DNA from: an uncultured Prevotella sp.
GTDB taxonomy: Bacteria; Bacteroidota; Bacteroidia; Bacteroidales; Bacteroidaceae
Direction of reading: 5' to 3'
Assembly: GCA_902800365.1 (NCBI GenBank)
Contig: CADCEF010000020.1
Location: forward strand, 1-64,000
DNA: 64,000 nucleotides
Shown piece after piece: positions 14,045 through 26,800 of the stretch (position 1 is the stretch's first letter; every line of letters begins with the position of its first letter). The notes beneath the pieces are model-generated. The model saw only the letters and a list, made by a program, of their open reading frames with translations. It searched no databases and was not told where the DNA came from. The position numbers and the translations under genes were made by a program.

Positions 14045-17000
14045 ATGCGAAATTTGAGATTATTACTAACCCTGTGGCTGGCATTGGCCGCTATTGGCGT
14101 TAGTGCACAGACAAGCATTACTCGCGCACCAAGCGAGGACTACACCTATACTTATAAAGGTGTAAAGTACACGTACATTTCGGCAAACAACTGGAAAGCC
14201 TATTTCGATCAGAACATGCACACACCCACCACATACGGTTGGTATGAGAATGAAGACGGCTGGTATGTTGACTCCTATGGCAACTACCTGACGGCTGCCT
14301 CTATCGACGAACAGAGCGTGCCCGAGAACGGCGAGGTGTTCATTCTGAACGACCTGGTGGGCTTCTTCACCAATCACACCCATCTGGCCTGCGTGGCCGA
14401 TCAGGGATTTACAGGCGAATCGAAGGTGAAGCGCGTTTACTTTCAGGATTCTGATGCCGAGGCCTATAACTCCAACTCTATCTTCCAGTTCTTCATCGGT
14501 CATAAGGCCTTTGCCAATGCACCGAACCTGGAGAAGGTTGACCTGATGCAGTACTGCACGCGCGGCGACAACCACTGGGAGCCCATGCCTGTAACAGCAG
14601 TAAAATATGCTTGGGGCACCATGCTCGACGGCTCGCCCAACGCCATGATACGCGTGGCCACCTCTACACTCGACGAGTATAGGGCCAGCGACGTGTGGGC
14701 CAAGCACCGCGACCGCATCATCAGCTACGAGCCATCGGGCTACGAGATCTCTGAATACGGCGTGCGCTACAAGTGCATGCTGGCCGACGACGGCAAGACC
14801 TATCTGACTAACGACGGCACACAGACTGACGCTGTAAAGCAGCGCCTGCGCCCGTTGAATGCCGACTATCAGAACTTTAACGCCATGCAGCTGATGGCAC
14901 CTGCCAACAGTGGTGCCACCCTGTATTACACCACCGTTGAGGGCGCCGATACCGACTATCTGAAGAACAACAACGGCGTGGCTCGCATCTATAACGATGT
15001 GGGTTCGTACTACAACTACAAGAATATCGCCATCCGTCGTGGGGCCTTCTTGAAATGCACCGACCTGAAAGCCGTAGAGTTCTACCAGACCAACGGCCGC
15101 TCGGAGAACTCATACAGCGATATGAAGATTATCATCGAGAACAATGCCTTCAGAGGCTGTAAGAATCTGAAGGAAATACGTATGTACTACCGCGTGCAGG
15201 ACGGCGACGACCATTGGGAAGCCCTTGGACCTGAAGACGTCATCCCCGGCGACAACATCTTCGGAATTGCCACCCGCGAGGAAATATTCGAGGCTTACGA
15301 CAATAATAAGATACTGGATTTTGAGGATCCCATAGATGTTCGTATCGTGGTGTCGCCAACACGTTACTATGACTTTATCAATGATCCCAACTGGGGGCGT
15401 TATAGTCACCTGATTGTTGCCAGTGAGTATGAGCCTGCTAATTGGGATGCCCAAAACGTTGACGGCCTGATTTACGACTATGCCTCGAAAAGTCTGAACT
15501 CTCTGCCCACCGATGAGATTGTGACACAGGAATTCTCGTTGTGGAATATCCCCATTCTGGCGTTGGAAATATATAATGGACTTACTACGTTAGGTAACAT
15601 AAAAGATGGATTAAAAACTCTGAAGGACTACCTGAAGAATATGTATAAGTATAGAGAGTTCGGCGCTGGTAAAGAGGCATTTACTGCAAAAGAAGCGCTG
15701 GGTAACCTAGCGAACGCCAATCTTCATGCAGAAAAGTCGAAAGAGATGATAAAGATGGCCAAAAATCTTCGTGTTGACTTCGAAGGAACTGTCGAACAAT
15801 ATGTGAAGAAGGGCGCCAATGAAGTATTTACCCGATATAAGGATTTCGGTGAAAATCTTCCTAACGGTCCTTTAGCAAAGCTACTCCCTACTGGTGCTTC
15901 TGAATTTCCCAAAAACACCTTAGCGATACTGAATGCTGATCCTGTGCTTAAGGAAACATTCATCCGAATGGCCATTAATAATGGTTATTACTGGCTGGGG
16001 GAAGTACCTGCGCTACGTGCTCCTTTGATCATAGCGCTGAAGGGTTTTTTTAAGCAAGCGTTACGTGAAACGATTAGAGGTATTGGAATGATAGGTCAGG
16101 CAAATGCTTCAGATGTAGCGTTTGCTATGATGTTCCCCATGGCAAATAACGCTATTGGCAGTTTGATGGGATTAGGTGCCGACGCAGCGGTAGAAGATTT
16201 CCAGCGTGGTCTGGCCGACAACATCCGTGCCAACATACATGAGGTGAACGCACCTGGCACCATCTATTACACCCCCGACAAAAAGCTCGTATACCACATG
16301 TATATAGATAAACCAGCAGAAAACAAGGAGAGCTACACCATCTACAACGACATCGGTAGGGTGTATAACTATCGTACGGTGGCCATCAGGAAGAACGCCT
16401 TCCAAGGCAACCAGACGCTGAAGGAGATTAACTTTGCCGAGAACTGTTATCCGCTGGCCGACGCCTACATACCCATGCAGCTGGCCATCGCCGACTCGGC
16501 CTTTGCCGGTTGCACCAATCTGCAGCGATTCAACCTGATTTATAAGTCGCGCCTAGGTGGCGAACGCGGTCTGGGTCCGGAGAATTTCATACTCTGTGGC
16601 GACAGCATCTTTGCCGGTTGCGACTCTACCAAACTGCAAATCGTTATAGATAAGAACCGTCTGCAGGACTTCCTCGACAGCGAAACCTGGAGCAAGTACA
16701 AGCGCTTCTTTGTTACCCGCGAAGTGAAGGAAAAGGTGGATTATACCGACTTTGGCGTGAACTACGCTTACACTTACGACAGGAACACCGTACAGAAGAT
16801 TACCAGAGTGACAGGTCACAAGATAGAACACCTGATGGCTGTGGGTGCCGACAACGACTGGCTGGCAAGTCATCAGGGACAGATAGGACTGTTTAACGAT
16901 ATAGGTATCTTCAACAACTATAAGCTCGATGCGATTAAGAAAGATGCCTTCCGCGGCAACAAGAATATTGAGAACGTACAGTTCTGGGACCTGAAAGGCT

Positions 17001-20000
17001 GGCTGTGGAATGGCGACACCTACTACGACCTCGGCATCACGCTGCAGGACTCATGCTTTGCCGACAATCCCAACCTGAGATCGGTTGACATGCTCTACCT
17101 CTGCACCGATGGCATCAACGAGGCCAAGGAACTCACTCCAGCGCAGGTGGCGCTGGGCAAAGGCGTGTTCGAAAACTGCGATGCACTGAAAATCAAGATG
17201 ACACCGCAGCAGTACAGATGGTTTGAGGCCGATACGGCTTGGGTAAAGTATAAGGACAAGTTTGCCGCATGCCTGATGAAGCCTGTTGACAAGGGCGTGA
17301 AGTCAGCACTCACCGACCTGACCTATACCACCAAGGTTGGCTCGCCCGAGACATGGAGCGACGTTATCGACTTAAGCCGCCTGCAGGAAAAAGGCTTCGG
17401 CTGGCTCGCTGATAAGTTCATGAAGAATGAGAAGATTAAGCAGTTCCCTGAGTTCAAACAGTTTGAATGGACTGGGCTCGATTATGTGGGCGGCTCGTGG
17501 TTTGTAAACTGTAAGAACCTGACAGCCATCGAACTGCCATCGACCACCAAGCGCATCGGCGGCTATGCCTTCCAGAATTGCGACCTGCGCGAGATTGAGA
17601 TTCCCGCTGCTGTGGAGAATATTGAGGAGTATGCCTTCTCGAACAACGAACACATGAAGACTGTTCGCTGTCTGAGCAGTACACCTGCTACACTCGGAAA
17701 GGATGCTTTCGGATATACTTTCATTGAAATGGTTAACTACGTGCCAGTTTCTAAGGTGAAGCTGCCCGAAGGCTTTAAGATCTATGTACCTGCAGAGGCT
17801 GTGGATGCCTACAAGGAGAAATGGGCCGACTATAAGGACTACATCGTGGCTGCCACCGATGCACAGACCTTCCCCAAGGAGGTAACCACCACCGAGGTGG
17901 GTCAGTTGGCACAGAAACTCGGACTGGAAACCATCATGGATGGCAACTATCTGATGGGACTGAAAGGTGCCTACTGGAACATCGACTCGCTCACCGTGAG
18001 CGGTCCGCTGAACGGTGTCGACGTGGGCGTGCTCCGATTCCTGGCTGGAGCCGACGTGAACAACAGCGATCCTACGTACGGGCGCATGCGATACCTTAAT
18101 TTATATAACGCACGCCTGAAGCAGGATAAAGTGCATCCGTACCAGTGCTACCGTTTCAACGACTTTATCGATAAGGACGACGTGGTTGACGAGTATATGT
18201 TCTACTACTGCGACAAGCTGGAGACCGTCATCCTGCCTAAGGAGGCTACCTACATCGGCGAGCACGTGTTCGACCATGCCACTAACCTGCAGCGTCTGGC
18301 TATCGGCGACAAGACCGTAGGCTACGACGACTGCATCACCAAGAATGTGAAGGGACTGAGCGAGCTGGTGTTCCTTACCGAGCAGAAGGCGCTGAGCGAT
18401 GCCCTCGGCGGATTGGAGGGTAGTGGCAGGTTCTGGTTCTGGGCGTACGACTCGTGGGAGACCAATATCGGCTACGTTTTCTGTCGTCCGGGTCTGGCTC
18501 AGAAGTATGGCAACGAGCCTACACTGACCAAGTGGATGCGTAACATAGCCGAACCATTTGCCGACAACCTGGCATGGAATGCCTTTGTCAAGAACGGTCA
18601 CTTCTTCCCATCGGAGTTTATGAATATGAGCAACATCGACGGTATTCTGGCCGGCAGCGGCGTGGAGACCTTCGACGAGCTGCGCAACTTCAGCGCCATC
18701 AGCAATCTGGGCAGTGCCTTTGCAGGCTGCGACAAGCTGCGCCGCATCACCCTGCCCGACACCCTGCGCACTATGGGCTACAGCGCCTTCCAGGGCTGTA
18801 CCAGTCTGGATAGCATCTATGCTTATGCCGACAGCGTGCCTGCCATCGAAAGCGGCACCTTCCGCGACCTGCCGGCATCGTTCAAGATCTTTGTACCCAA
18901 GACGCTGGCCAAGCGCTACCGCGAGGCATGGCCCGAATATGCCGACCACATCGTGGGTAATATCGCCAAGGGCACCGATAACGGTATACTCGTGGTGACT
19001 ACCACCGAGAAGAACACCCTGGCCAAGCAGTTAGGATTGCGCATTAAGAGATACGGAATAGAAGCACTCACCGGCAATAAGACCATCCACGAGCTGGAGG
19101 GTAACTACACGCACATATACGGACTGAAGGTGGTAGGCCCCATTTCAGGACAGGACTTCAGCGTGCTGCGCTATCTGGCTGGCTACTCGCCTTGGACCGA
19201 CTCGCCTAACTATCTGGGACATCTGGAGTATCTGGATCTCTACGATGCTACCATTGAGCCCAGTGAGTGGTATGCTGCCTACGACAAGAATGCAGTCACT
19301 AACCACTCATCGGTAGTGAAGGAGGCCAATGAGCTGCCATACTATGCCTTCCTGAAGGCTTACTCGCTGAAGACACTCATACTGCCCAAGACGCTGAAGA
19401 CTATCCATAGCCGTTCGATGCTGGAGTGTGAGTATCTGGAAACAGTGGTTCTCGGCGACTCGACAACCTACATCAACTGGGATGCCTTCGACGATTGTGC
19501 TGCCATGACACGTATGTACATACTGGCCAAGAAGAAGCCTGAGATGACACAGGACAACTGGCTGTGGCGCAACCTGTGTAACAACTACAACCCAACGTTC
19601 GACGCCTTCTATGTTCGACCCTCACTCTATGAGGAATATGTGGCCGACAGAGCTTATACCGGCTCTTGGTTCCAGCGCACAAGCAATATATCGAAGGGCG
19701 CTTTCAACGACGACGAGTCGTTTGCTGCCTTTGCAGCTCACGCTGCCGCCACCGAGGACGACCTGATTGGCGTTACCAATATCGACGGATGGTTTGCTGG
19801 ACGTACGGGCATCAAGAACCTCATACCGCTGCGCTACACACAGGTTGACACCCTGAAGGCTGCCGAGATACAGCCGCTGACACAGCTGGAGAAGATCGCC
19901 CTGCCGATGTCGCTTGTTACCATCGAGGACGATGCCTTCAGCAACGCCAAGAACCTGCGCTATGCCGACTTCCTGATTTGTCAGGAGGATCAGCTCATGG

Positions 20001-20803
20001 AGAACATGAAGAACGGCGGTCTGCAGAAGCTGGGCATCACCGAAGATGCACTCTGCTATATGCCGCAGAAGTATGGTGAGAGCACAGCCACCAACGTCGT
20101 AGTAGGCGACACCACCGGCGTGATGAACTGTGCCAACTACAAGTTGATAGACGGCAGAGACTACGACGTGCCTTACAAGTTCAACGCCGCAAAGGTGGAG
20201 AACACCCGCACGCTGGCCAAGAGCGAGGTGCCTTACACCATCTGTCTGCCTTACAGCATGCAGATTCCTAATGGTGCAAGGGCTTACAAACTGTCGGGAC
20301 GCAGCACCAACGAGCTGATATTCACCCAGACATTCGAGACGCTCGAGGCCATGCAGCCATACCTGATATGGGCTGCCGACGGCGATGCATCGCTGAATGC
20401 AGGCACGGCTGAAATTCCTGCCAGTGGTGGTATGACCTATGGCAAGCAGCACGACGCACCGGGATTCTCAATGCGTGGCACACTCAACGGCATCAGCAAT
20501 GCCGAGGCTGCCGAGCTGGGCGCTTACACCTTGCAGCAAGACGGCAAGTGGCACCCTGTGATGGCCGACAGCGAAGCACACCGTGCTGCCAGCATCGTGC
20601 CATTCCGCGCCTATCTGTTGCAGAATCGCGGGGCTCAAACCCGTTCTATCGGCATGAGTCTTGAAGGCACTACCGGCATCGAGCAGCTGCGCACCATCGA
20701 CAGCGATGGCACCGAGCGCATCTACGACCTGAACGGCCGTCGCCTCTCGGCTCCAACCAAGGGCGTGAACATCATCAACGGTAAGAAAGTAATAACGAAC
20801 TAA
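14045..20803 (+). CDS. Giant BspA-like leucine-rich-repeat surface protein (2252 aa)
   Basis: The signal peptide is residues 1-21 (ends VSAQ). The bulk is BspA/LRR_5-type repeats of the form 'AF.GC.NL..I.L', interleaved with YNDVG.YYNYK blocks and beta-strand modules (for example AFRGCKNLKEI, SFAGCTNL, AFQGCTSLDSI). BspA proteins bind host matrix or other bacteria. Residues about 475-715 are an unrelated helical, AT-richer insert without LRR motifs. The last about 43 residues (GIEQLRTID...IYDLNGRRLS...NGKKVI) match the short Prevotella-style C-terminal tail taken as a type IX secretion signal, consistent with sprA at 55148. It is secreted to the cell surface. The next gene starts 4 bp later and is a paralogue with almost the same ending, so they are likely one operon. 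Ligand unknown. Confidence 0.88.
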   Translation: MRNLRLLLTLWLALAAIGVSAQTSITRAPSEDYTYTYKGVKYTYISANNWKAYFDQNMHTPTTYGWYENEDGWYVDSYGNYLTAASIDEQSVPENGEVFILNDLVGFFTNHTHLACVADQGFTGESKVKRVYFQDSDAEAYNSNSIFQFFIGHKAFANAPNLEKVDLMQYCTRGDNHWEPMPVTAVKYAWGTMLDGSPNAMIRVATSTLDEYRASDVWAKHRDRIISYEPSGYEISEYGVRYKCMLADDGKTYLTNDGTQTDAVKQRLRPLNADYQNFNAMQLMAPANSGATLYYTTVEGADTDYLKNNNGVARIYNDVGSYYNYKNIAIRRGAFLKCTDLKAVEFYQTNGRSENSYSDMKIIIENNAFRGCKNLKEIRMYYRVQDGDDHWEALGPEDVIPGDNIFGIATREEIFEAYDNNKILDFEDPIDVRIVVSPTRYYDFINDPNWGRYSHLIVASEYEPANWDAQNVDGLIYDYASKSLNSLPTDEIVTQEFSLWNIPILALEIYNGLTTLGNIKDGLKTLKDYLKNMYKYREFGAGKEAFTAKEALGNLANANLHAEKSKEMIKMAKNLRVDFEGTVEQYVKKGANEVFTRYKDFGENLPNGPLAKLLPTGASEFPKNTLAILNADPVLKETFIRMAINNGYYWLGEVPALRAPLIIALKGFFKQALRETIRGIGMIGQANASDVAFAMMFPMANNAIGSLMGLGADAAVEDFQRGLADNIRANIHEVNAPGTIYYTPDKKLVYHMYIDKPAENKESYTIYNDIGRVYNYRTVAIRKNAFQGNQTLKEINFAENCYPLADAYIPMQLAIADSAFAGCTNLQRFNLIYKSRLGGERGLGPENFILCGDSIFAGCDSTKLQIVIDKNRLQDFLDSETWSKYKRFFVTREVKEKVDYTDFGVNYAYTYDRNTVQKITRVTGHKIEHLMAVGADNDWLASHQGQIGLFNDIGIFNNYKLDAIKKDAFRGNKNIENVQFWDLKGWLWNGDTYYDLGITLQDSCFADNPNLRSVDMLYLCTDGINEAKELTPAQVALGKGVFENCDALKIKMTPQQYRWFEADTAWVKYKDKFAACLMKPVDKGVKSALTDLTYTTKVGSPETWSDVIDLSRLQEKGFGWLADKFMKNEKIKQFPEFKQFEWTGLDYVGGSWFVNCKNLTAIELPSTTKRIGGYAFQNCDLREIEIPAAVENIEEYAFSNNEHMKTVRCLSSTPATLGKDAFGYTFIEMVNYVPVSKVKLPEGFKIYVPAEAVDAYKEKWADYKDYIVAATDAQTFPKEVTTTEVGQLAQKLGLETIMDGNYLMGLKGAYWNIDSLTVSGPLNGVDVGVLRFLAGADVNNSDPTYGRMRYLNLYNARLKQDKVHPYQCYRFNDFIDKDDVVDEYMFYYCDKLETVILPKEATYIGEHVFDHATNLQRLAIGDKTVGYDDCITKNVKGLSELVFLTEQKALSDALGGLEGSGRFWFWAYDSWETNIGYVFCRPGLAQKYGNEPTLTKWMRNIAEPFADNLAWNAFVKNGHFFPSEFMNMSNIDGILAGSGVETFDELRNFSAISNLGSAFAGCDKLRRITLPDTLRTMGYSAFQGCTSLDSIYAYADSVPAIESGTFRDLPASFKIFVPKTLAKRYREAWPEYADHIVGNIAKGTDNGILVVTTTEKNTLAKQLGLRIKRYGIEALTGNKTIHELEGNYTHIYGLKVVGPISGQDFSVLRYLAGYSPWTDSPNYLGHLEYLDLYDATIEPSEWYAAYDKNAVTNHSSVVKEANELPYYAFLKAYSLKTLILPKTLKTIHSRSMLECEYLETVVLGDSTTYINWDAFDDCAAMTRMYILAKKKPEMTQDNWLWRNLCNNYNPTFDAFYVRPSLYEEYVADRAYTGSWFQRTSNISKGAFNDDESFAAFAAHAAATEDDLIGVTNIDGWFAGRTGIKNLIPLRYTQVDTLKAAEIQPLTQLEKIALPMSLVTIEDDAFSNAKNLRYADFLICQEDQLMENMKNGGLQKLGITEDALCYMPQKYGESTATNVVVGDTTGVMNCANYKLIDGRDYDVPYKFNAAKVENTRTLAKSEVPYTICLPYSMQIPNGARAYKLSGRSTNELIFTQTFETLEAMQPYLIWAADGDASLNAGTAEIPASGGMTYGKQHDAPGFSMRGTLNGISNAEAAELGAYTLQQDGKWHPVMADSEAHRAASIVPFRAYLLQNRGAQTRSIGMSLEGTTGIEQLRTIDSDGTERIYDLNGRRLSAPTKGVNIINGKKVITN
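20513..20800 (+). repeat. Near-identical 3' ends of the two giant genes (first copy)
   Basis: This stretch matches 28860-29147 almost base for base, including about 98 identical bases, while the rest of the genes has diverged strongly. It suggests recent gene conversion of the tail-coding end. Confidence 0.85.
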
Positions 20804-20807
20804 ATAT

Positions 20808-23800
20808 ATGATGAAACTAAAATTGATATTAACCCTGTGGCTGGCGATAGCCGCCATCGGGGCTAGTGCTCAGGGAAACCAGCACAGGAACATGAAGGAC
20901 ATGACGACCGAGGAGATACTGGCCGTTATGGGCGTTAGCAAGGACAACTATGCCCCTGATGCCTACATGAAGTTCAAAGACGGTAGTCCGCATGCCATGA
21001 GTAACTACTTCGACGACAACGGTAATGTGCTGTCGGAAAGTAAGCGTGCCATTACCAGATCATCGACCGATGACAATGGCGACGAGTATAACTACTCAAA
21101 CGGCGTGAAGTACACCTATATTACCAAGAGCAACTGGACACGCTATTTCGATTCAGAAAGCGAGTATGAAGATCAGGGTTACTCTTTCAAAGGTGACTAC
21201 ATGATCTACATGATTGAGGAGCACTGGTATGGCGACGATTACGACTACGTGGTGGCTGCTTCGGCTCGCCCCAACGCATCGTCGGACGATGGTATCGTGT
21301 ATATCATTCAGGATATTGTTGATGCTACCACATCGCACACTCGACTCGGCGCTATTGCCACCGATGGATTCTACGGACTTGACTACCTGAAGACGGTGCA
21401 GTTCCGCGACTGCGATGCCGCAAGCAATACGGCGAACAGCTCACCATCGGGCGTGATTATTGGGCGCCGTGCATTTGCCAACTGCCCCAACCTGCAGCAG
21501 CTCAACATGATGTACTACGTAGAGGAGGGTTCAAACCGCTGGGAGGCATTGGCTCCTACGCAATTCAGGCCAAGAGACGGCTCGATACTGAATGGTAGTC
21601 CGAACGCCAGCATCTATGTAGATGATGCTTACCTGTCGAGTTTCCGCACAAGCAATAACTGGAAGGACTATGTCGACCAGATATACACCTTTACGTTCGG
21701 TAACAGCGATCAGAATGAGGATGGTGGTATCTATAGCTACTTCTTGAACTCAAACGGTACCGACCCGCTGAGTAATGAAGACTGGAGTGCCATGCTGCAG
21801 CAGGTAGAAACATGGAAGGACCGATATGTAGGCCTGACTCCCGCCGACTTGTTGTATAAGAGAAAGGACGAAATGGATGCGGAACTATGGTACGTGCGCC
21901 TGACAGGTGTGATTGATGCAGATATCGCAGCAAAAGACGGTGTGCTGACGGTTTACAACGACATCGGTTCGAACTACAACTACAAGACCATTGCCATTGG
22001 TGGCAAGCTGAATGGTAATCAGTATATTAAAAAGGTGCGCTTTGAGAGTTCGCCTTCGAACGTGGGTAATGCCAAGGCTCCGCTGAAACTGGTGATCGAA
22101 GACGGTGCATTCCGCAACTGCTCTAATCTGGAGGAGTTCCGCCTTTTTTACCTTAATAATAGAGGTACCAACTCTCAGGAGGCGCTTAAGCCTACAGATG
22201 TTATTCCGGGTAAGAACGTGTTCGACGGATGCGACAAGCTGCGTATTGTGGTGGCTGCGTCGCGCTATCTGGACTTTATCAACGACGCCAACTGGCAGCA
22301 GTATGCATCGATGATTGTTCCCGACGAGGTGCAGACCGCCGACTTTGAAGAGGATGCAGCCGTGTACGGCTATCTGCGCAGAGACAATGGTCAATACTAT
22401 TCGAACTCATACAACGAGGAACTGGCTTTGACATTGAAGCGATGGGAGAACGATGCCGAGAACTTCAAAGTTACCGACGTGCTGGCTCCTGGTAGGGGAT
22501 ATATTGGCTTAGATGTGTGGTATGTGAAACTGAACAAAGTGGACAACGACGACCTGCAGGCGCTGGATGGTGTGCTTACCGTGTATAACGATGTAGGTAC
22601 TGCCTACAACTACAAGACGATAGCCATCGATTCGATGGCACTTCGTGGCAATCAGACTATCAAGAAGGTGCGCTTCGAGAGCTCGCCTTCAAACGTTGGT
22701 AATGCCAACATCCCCATGAGCCTGTTTATTCAGCCCGGCGCATTCAGAGGATGCACCAATCTGGAAGAGTTCCAAGTGCTGTACTACAACAACCGAGGCA
22801 GCAACACCTGGGAATCGCTGGGGCCAAAGGATATTATTCCTGGCAGGGGCGCTTTCGACGACTGTCCGAACCTGAGAATACTTGTGGCACGAAACCGCAT
22901 GAAGGAGTTTATGAACGATCCTAACTGGGCACCCTATGCCAACAAGCTGAGCTTGGCCGACTTTGAGCCCGACGGCATTGCCGACGGTGTGACCGAACTT
23001 ACTGGCGAAGGCATTGCAGAGGGCGGACTGATATACGACTACTATGCATCGGAAGCCGACGCCACGCTGATGAATAATGAAAAAGTTGACCAGATGGCCG
23101 AAGGTCTGCGTGCATGGGAAGACACCTATCAAGGATTAAGCGTGCGCACACTGCTGGAGCCAACCTACAAGACATTAGGTTCAAGAGTATGGTACTTGCG
23201 CGTACGCGGAGCCGACGCCGACGCCATACGCAATCAGAACGGCGTGGTGACCATGTATAACGATGTGGGTACCTATTATAATTATAAGACCATCTGTCTG
23301 AAGGGCAATGTGCTGAGCGGCAATACCGACTTGCGTACGTTCAAGTTGGAGAGCTCGTCATCGGGCGTGGGTAATGCCAAGACGCTGATGAGCTTCGTGA
23401 TAGAAGACGGCGCCTTCAAGGGTTGCAGCAATCTGGAACTGGTTGACCTGTGCTACTGGAACAATCAGAGCATCGACCGTGAACAGGCATTGGGGCCCAA
23501 GGATGTGTATGTGGGCAAGAACGTGTTCGACGATTGTCCAAACGTAACCATACGTGTGGCAGCATCGCGCTATGATGATTTTATCAACGACCCCAATTGG
23601 AAACCCTATGCACAATTCATCCAGCCTGATGAATTGGTGTCAACAGATTTGACCTACACGAAGAACATTGTTTATAGCTATTTCAATAAGGACGATGGTT
23701 CGCACTTTACTAACGACGACCACATGATATTCGTTGATAGACTGGCATCGTGGAATACGCAGTATCAGGACTTTGCGGCTACTGATGTGTTAGCCCAAGA

Positions 23801-26800
23801 CGCTCAGACTCTGAAATGTAAGGTGTATTACACGAAGGTCACTGGCTTTGATGATGATGGAAAGTTTGATGGTAATCTGCACATCTATAACGATGTGCAT
23901 CAGCAAAAATTTACCAAGACAATACAAGTGGAAGCTGGCGCTTTTAGTGGTAATGATAAAATTCAGAGTATTACATTCCACAGCACTATAAAAGATGCTC
24001 ATGATATCAATTATCCGATGGCAACCGTCATTGCCGACAGTGCTTTTGCACATTGTAAGAATCTGAAGGAGGTGGCACTATACTATTACGATGAAAGAGC
24101 AGTCTCCCCTCGAATGGAGTACCTATTGCCTACAGATATCGTGCCCGGAAAGGGATGCTTTGATGATTGCGATCCAGAGCTGAAAATCATGGTAGCTCCA
24201 GAGATGTACACCTCGTTTATCAACGACCCCAACTGGGCGCAGTACAAAGACCGTATCGTGGCCTCGCAGTTTGTGCCAACAACTTACGGCCCCTTCAAGG
24301 TTGACGGAGTTACCTACGACTATGCAGCACGCACGCTGAACTCGCTGCCAACAAGTGAATTGACACAGCGCGAGATGTCGCTGCTTACTATACTTACTGC
24401 TGCCGCACAGGTGGGGCTCGCTGCCGGTATAGCTTACGCTGCAACTAGTACGTCTATTGGAAGTACAGCAGCATGGGGCCATAGTGGGGTAGAATTTGTA
24501 GCCCCAGGTGCAGCAGTTGCAACTGCTGCCAACATGGGTACTAGTACTACCTCGCAAATGGTAGTTGGCGGCATGGTTCCTGAAATTGCGAAGGTGGTTG
24601 GTACGTCGTTTGTTGCGAAAGGTCTGACAGGTTCACTTAGTTACCTTGTATCGATATTCCCGAGAATGGTTTTGGCTAATGTATTTGTTAATGATTTATA
24701 TTTCGCTGCACTCTATAATATGGCTTGCTATGGTACTGCATTGGCCATTGGTTCAGCTGTGGGAGTGGGTGTTCAAGCCATGAACAACGCTATGCTGAAG
24801 CGTAAATCGTCGTGGAACATAGGCCCGATGCTGACGGTGTTCAGAGATAATAAACACACCATCTACCATGTATATATTAAAGATGTAGACAATACATCGG
24901 AGGTGAAAATCTACAGCGACCCAGGTTCGGTTTATAACTATAAGACCGTGCTGATTGGCGAGGAGGCATTCCGCAACAAGAACGCCGTATCGAAGGTGTC
25001 GTTCTACGATGTTAACGGAATGATGACCTCTCGTATGTATGCGCCGCTGTCGATGGTGATACCCGACAAATGCTTCGAGGGTTGCACCGCTCTCCGTGAG
25101 CTCGACCTGATGCTGAATGTAGAGGACGGTCCGAACCACCGCCGTTCATTGGGGCCGGAGAACTTTATATTGAATGGCAGCAACATCTTTGCTGGCTGCG
25201 ACACCACACAGCTGAAGATAAGAGTGGGAAAGAGCCGACTGAACGACTTTGTGAACGATGAGATGTGGGGCAAGTTCCGTTCGATGTACATCGTTGAAGA
25301 CGATGCACTGCCCGTAGAGCATACCAAGGCTGGTGTACAATACGCTAACCAGTTTGAGCTGAACTCACGCCGCGTCGACGAAAAAGTGGGCGAGCATACC
25401 ATCGACTATATCACTGCGGTGGGTATTAAGGATTCTGACTTGGGCAAAGACGGAGAGTTGCGCCTGTACAACGACATCGGTACGTTTAACAACTATCATC
25501 TGACAAACGTGAACTTCAACGCCTTCAGAGGCAACAGCAAACTGCGTGGTGTAACCTTCTGGGACCTCGACGGACTGCTGTGGTCGGGCGATGCTTACGA
25601 CGACCTCGACCTGATGCTGAACGACTCGTGTATGGCCGAATGTCCTAACCTGCAGCACGTAGACATGCTTTATCTGCGCACCGACGGCGACAATACGGCC
25701 GAACATTGGGGCCCCGACAAAATAAAGCTGGGCTATGGCGTGTTTGCTGGTTCGCCTAACGTGAAGATTCGCATGGACTACTATCGCCAGAGTGAATTCC
25801 TTGAGGATATCAACTGGGCGGGATGGAGCGACAAATTCCTGCCATGTTTTATTGGAACAGAAAATAAGCCTGTTTATAAAGCCTTGAAAAAATGGGTTTA
25901 TAAAGCCAATGGCATCACCTTTGACCAATATATCGATTTGTCGCGCATCACTGAAAGCGAGATGGCAGAACTGAGTTTCGCCAACTCCAGCATTGAGTCG
26001 TTCGATGAGTTTGAGGCATTTGGGGCTGTTGGTCTCAACAAGGTTCACAACCGCATGTTTGCCGACAGCAAACTGCTGCAGCGCATTACCCTGTCTGACT
26101 CTATCGCTGCCATTGGCACAGAGGCCTTCTCGGGCTGTAGCGCACTGAAACTGATAGTAGTGAACCGCCAGAAACCAGCCACTCTGGGCGACAGAGCTTT
26201 CGACGGTCTGCCCGACGATTTTGTGATCATGGTGCCAGACTCGCTGGTTGGCGATTACCAAGCTGCTTGGCCGCAGTATGCCAACCACATTGGCAAATAC
26301 ACTAAGACGAAGAAGGTGGTTACGCTTACCGAAGCAGGCACACTGGCCCAGGCATTGGGACTGGAAGTTGTTGACTACGATAGCTCTATCTCCAGTTTCA
26401 AGTTGAAGGGCACTTATGCTAACATCGACTCGCTGAAGATTATCGGTCCGATAAACGGTCTCGATGTGGCTGTTCTGCGTACCATGGCTGGACGTTATGT
26501 TGAGGATTGCTCGTATAATCCCCTGGGACATCTGGAATACCTGAACCTGTATAACGCCAACATTGTTTACGACGAGAGAGAGATTTGCTACAACCGCAAG
26601 GGTAGTAATGACTATATCCAGGGCGACAACCGCGTAGATACCTATATGTTCTGGGACTGCGATGCCCTGAGAACAGTGATTCTGCCTAAGTCGGCCACGC
26701 TCATTGCACACGATGCTTTCAAGGACTGCGACAATCTGGAAACGCTGGTTATCGGCGACAATACCGTATCCTTGGAGAAGAGATTGGTAAAGGGCTGCAA

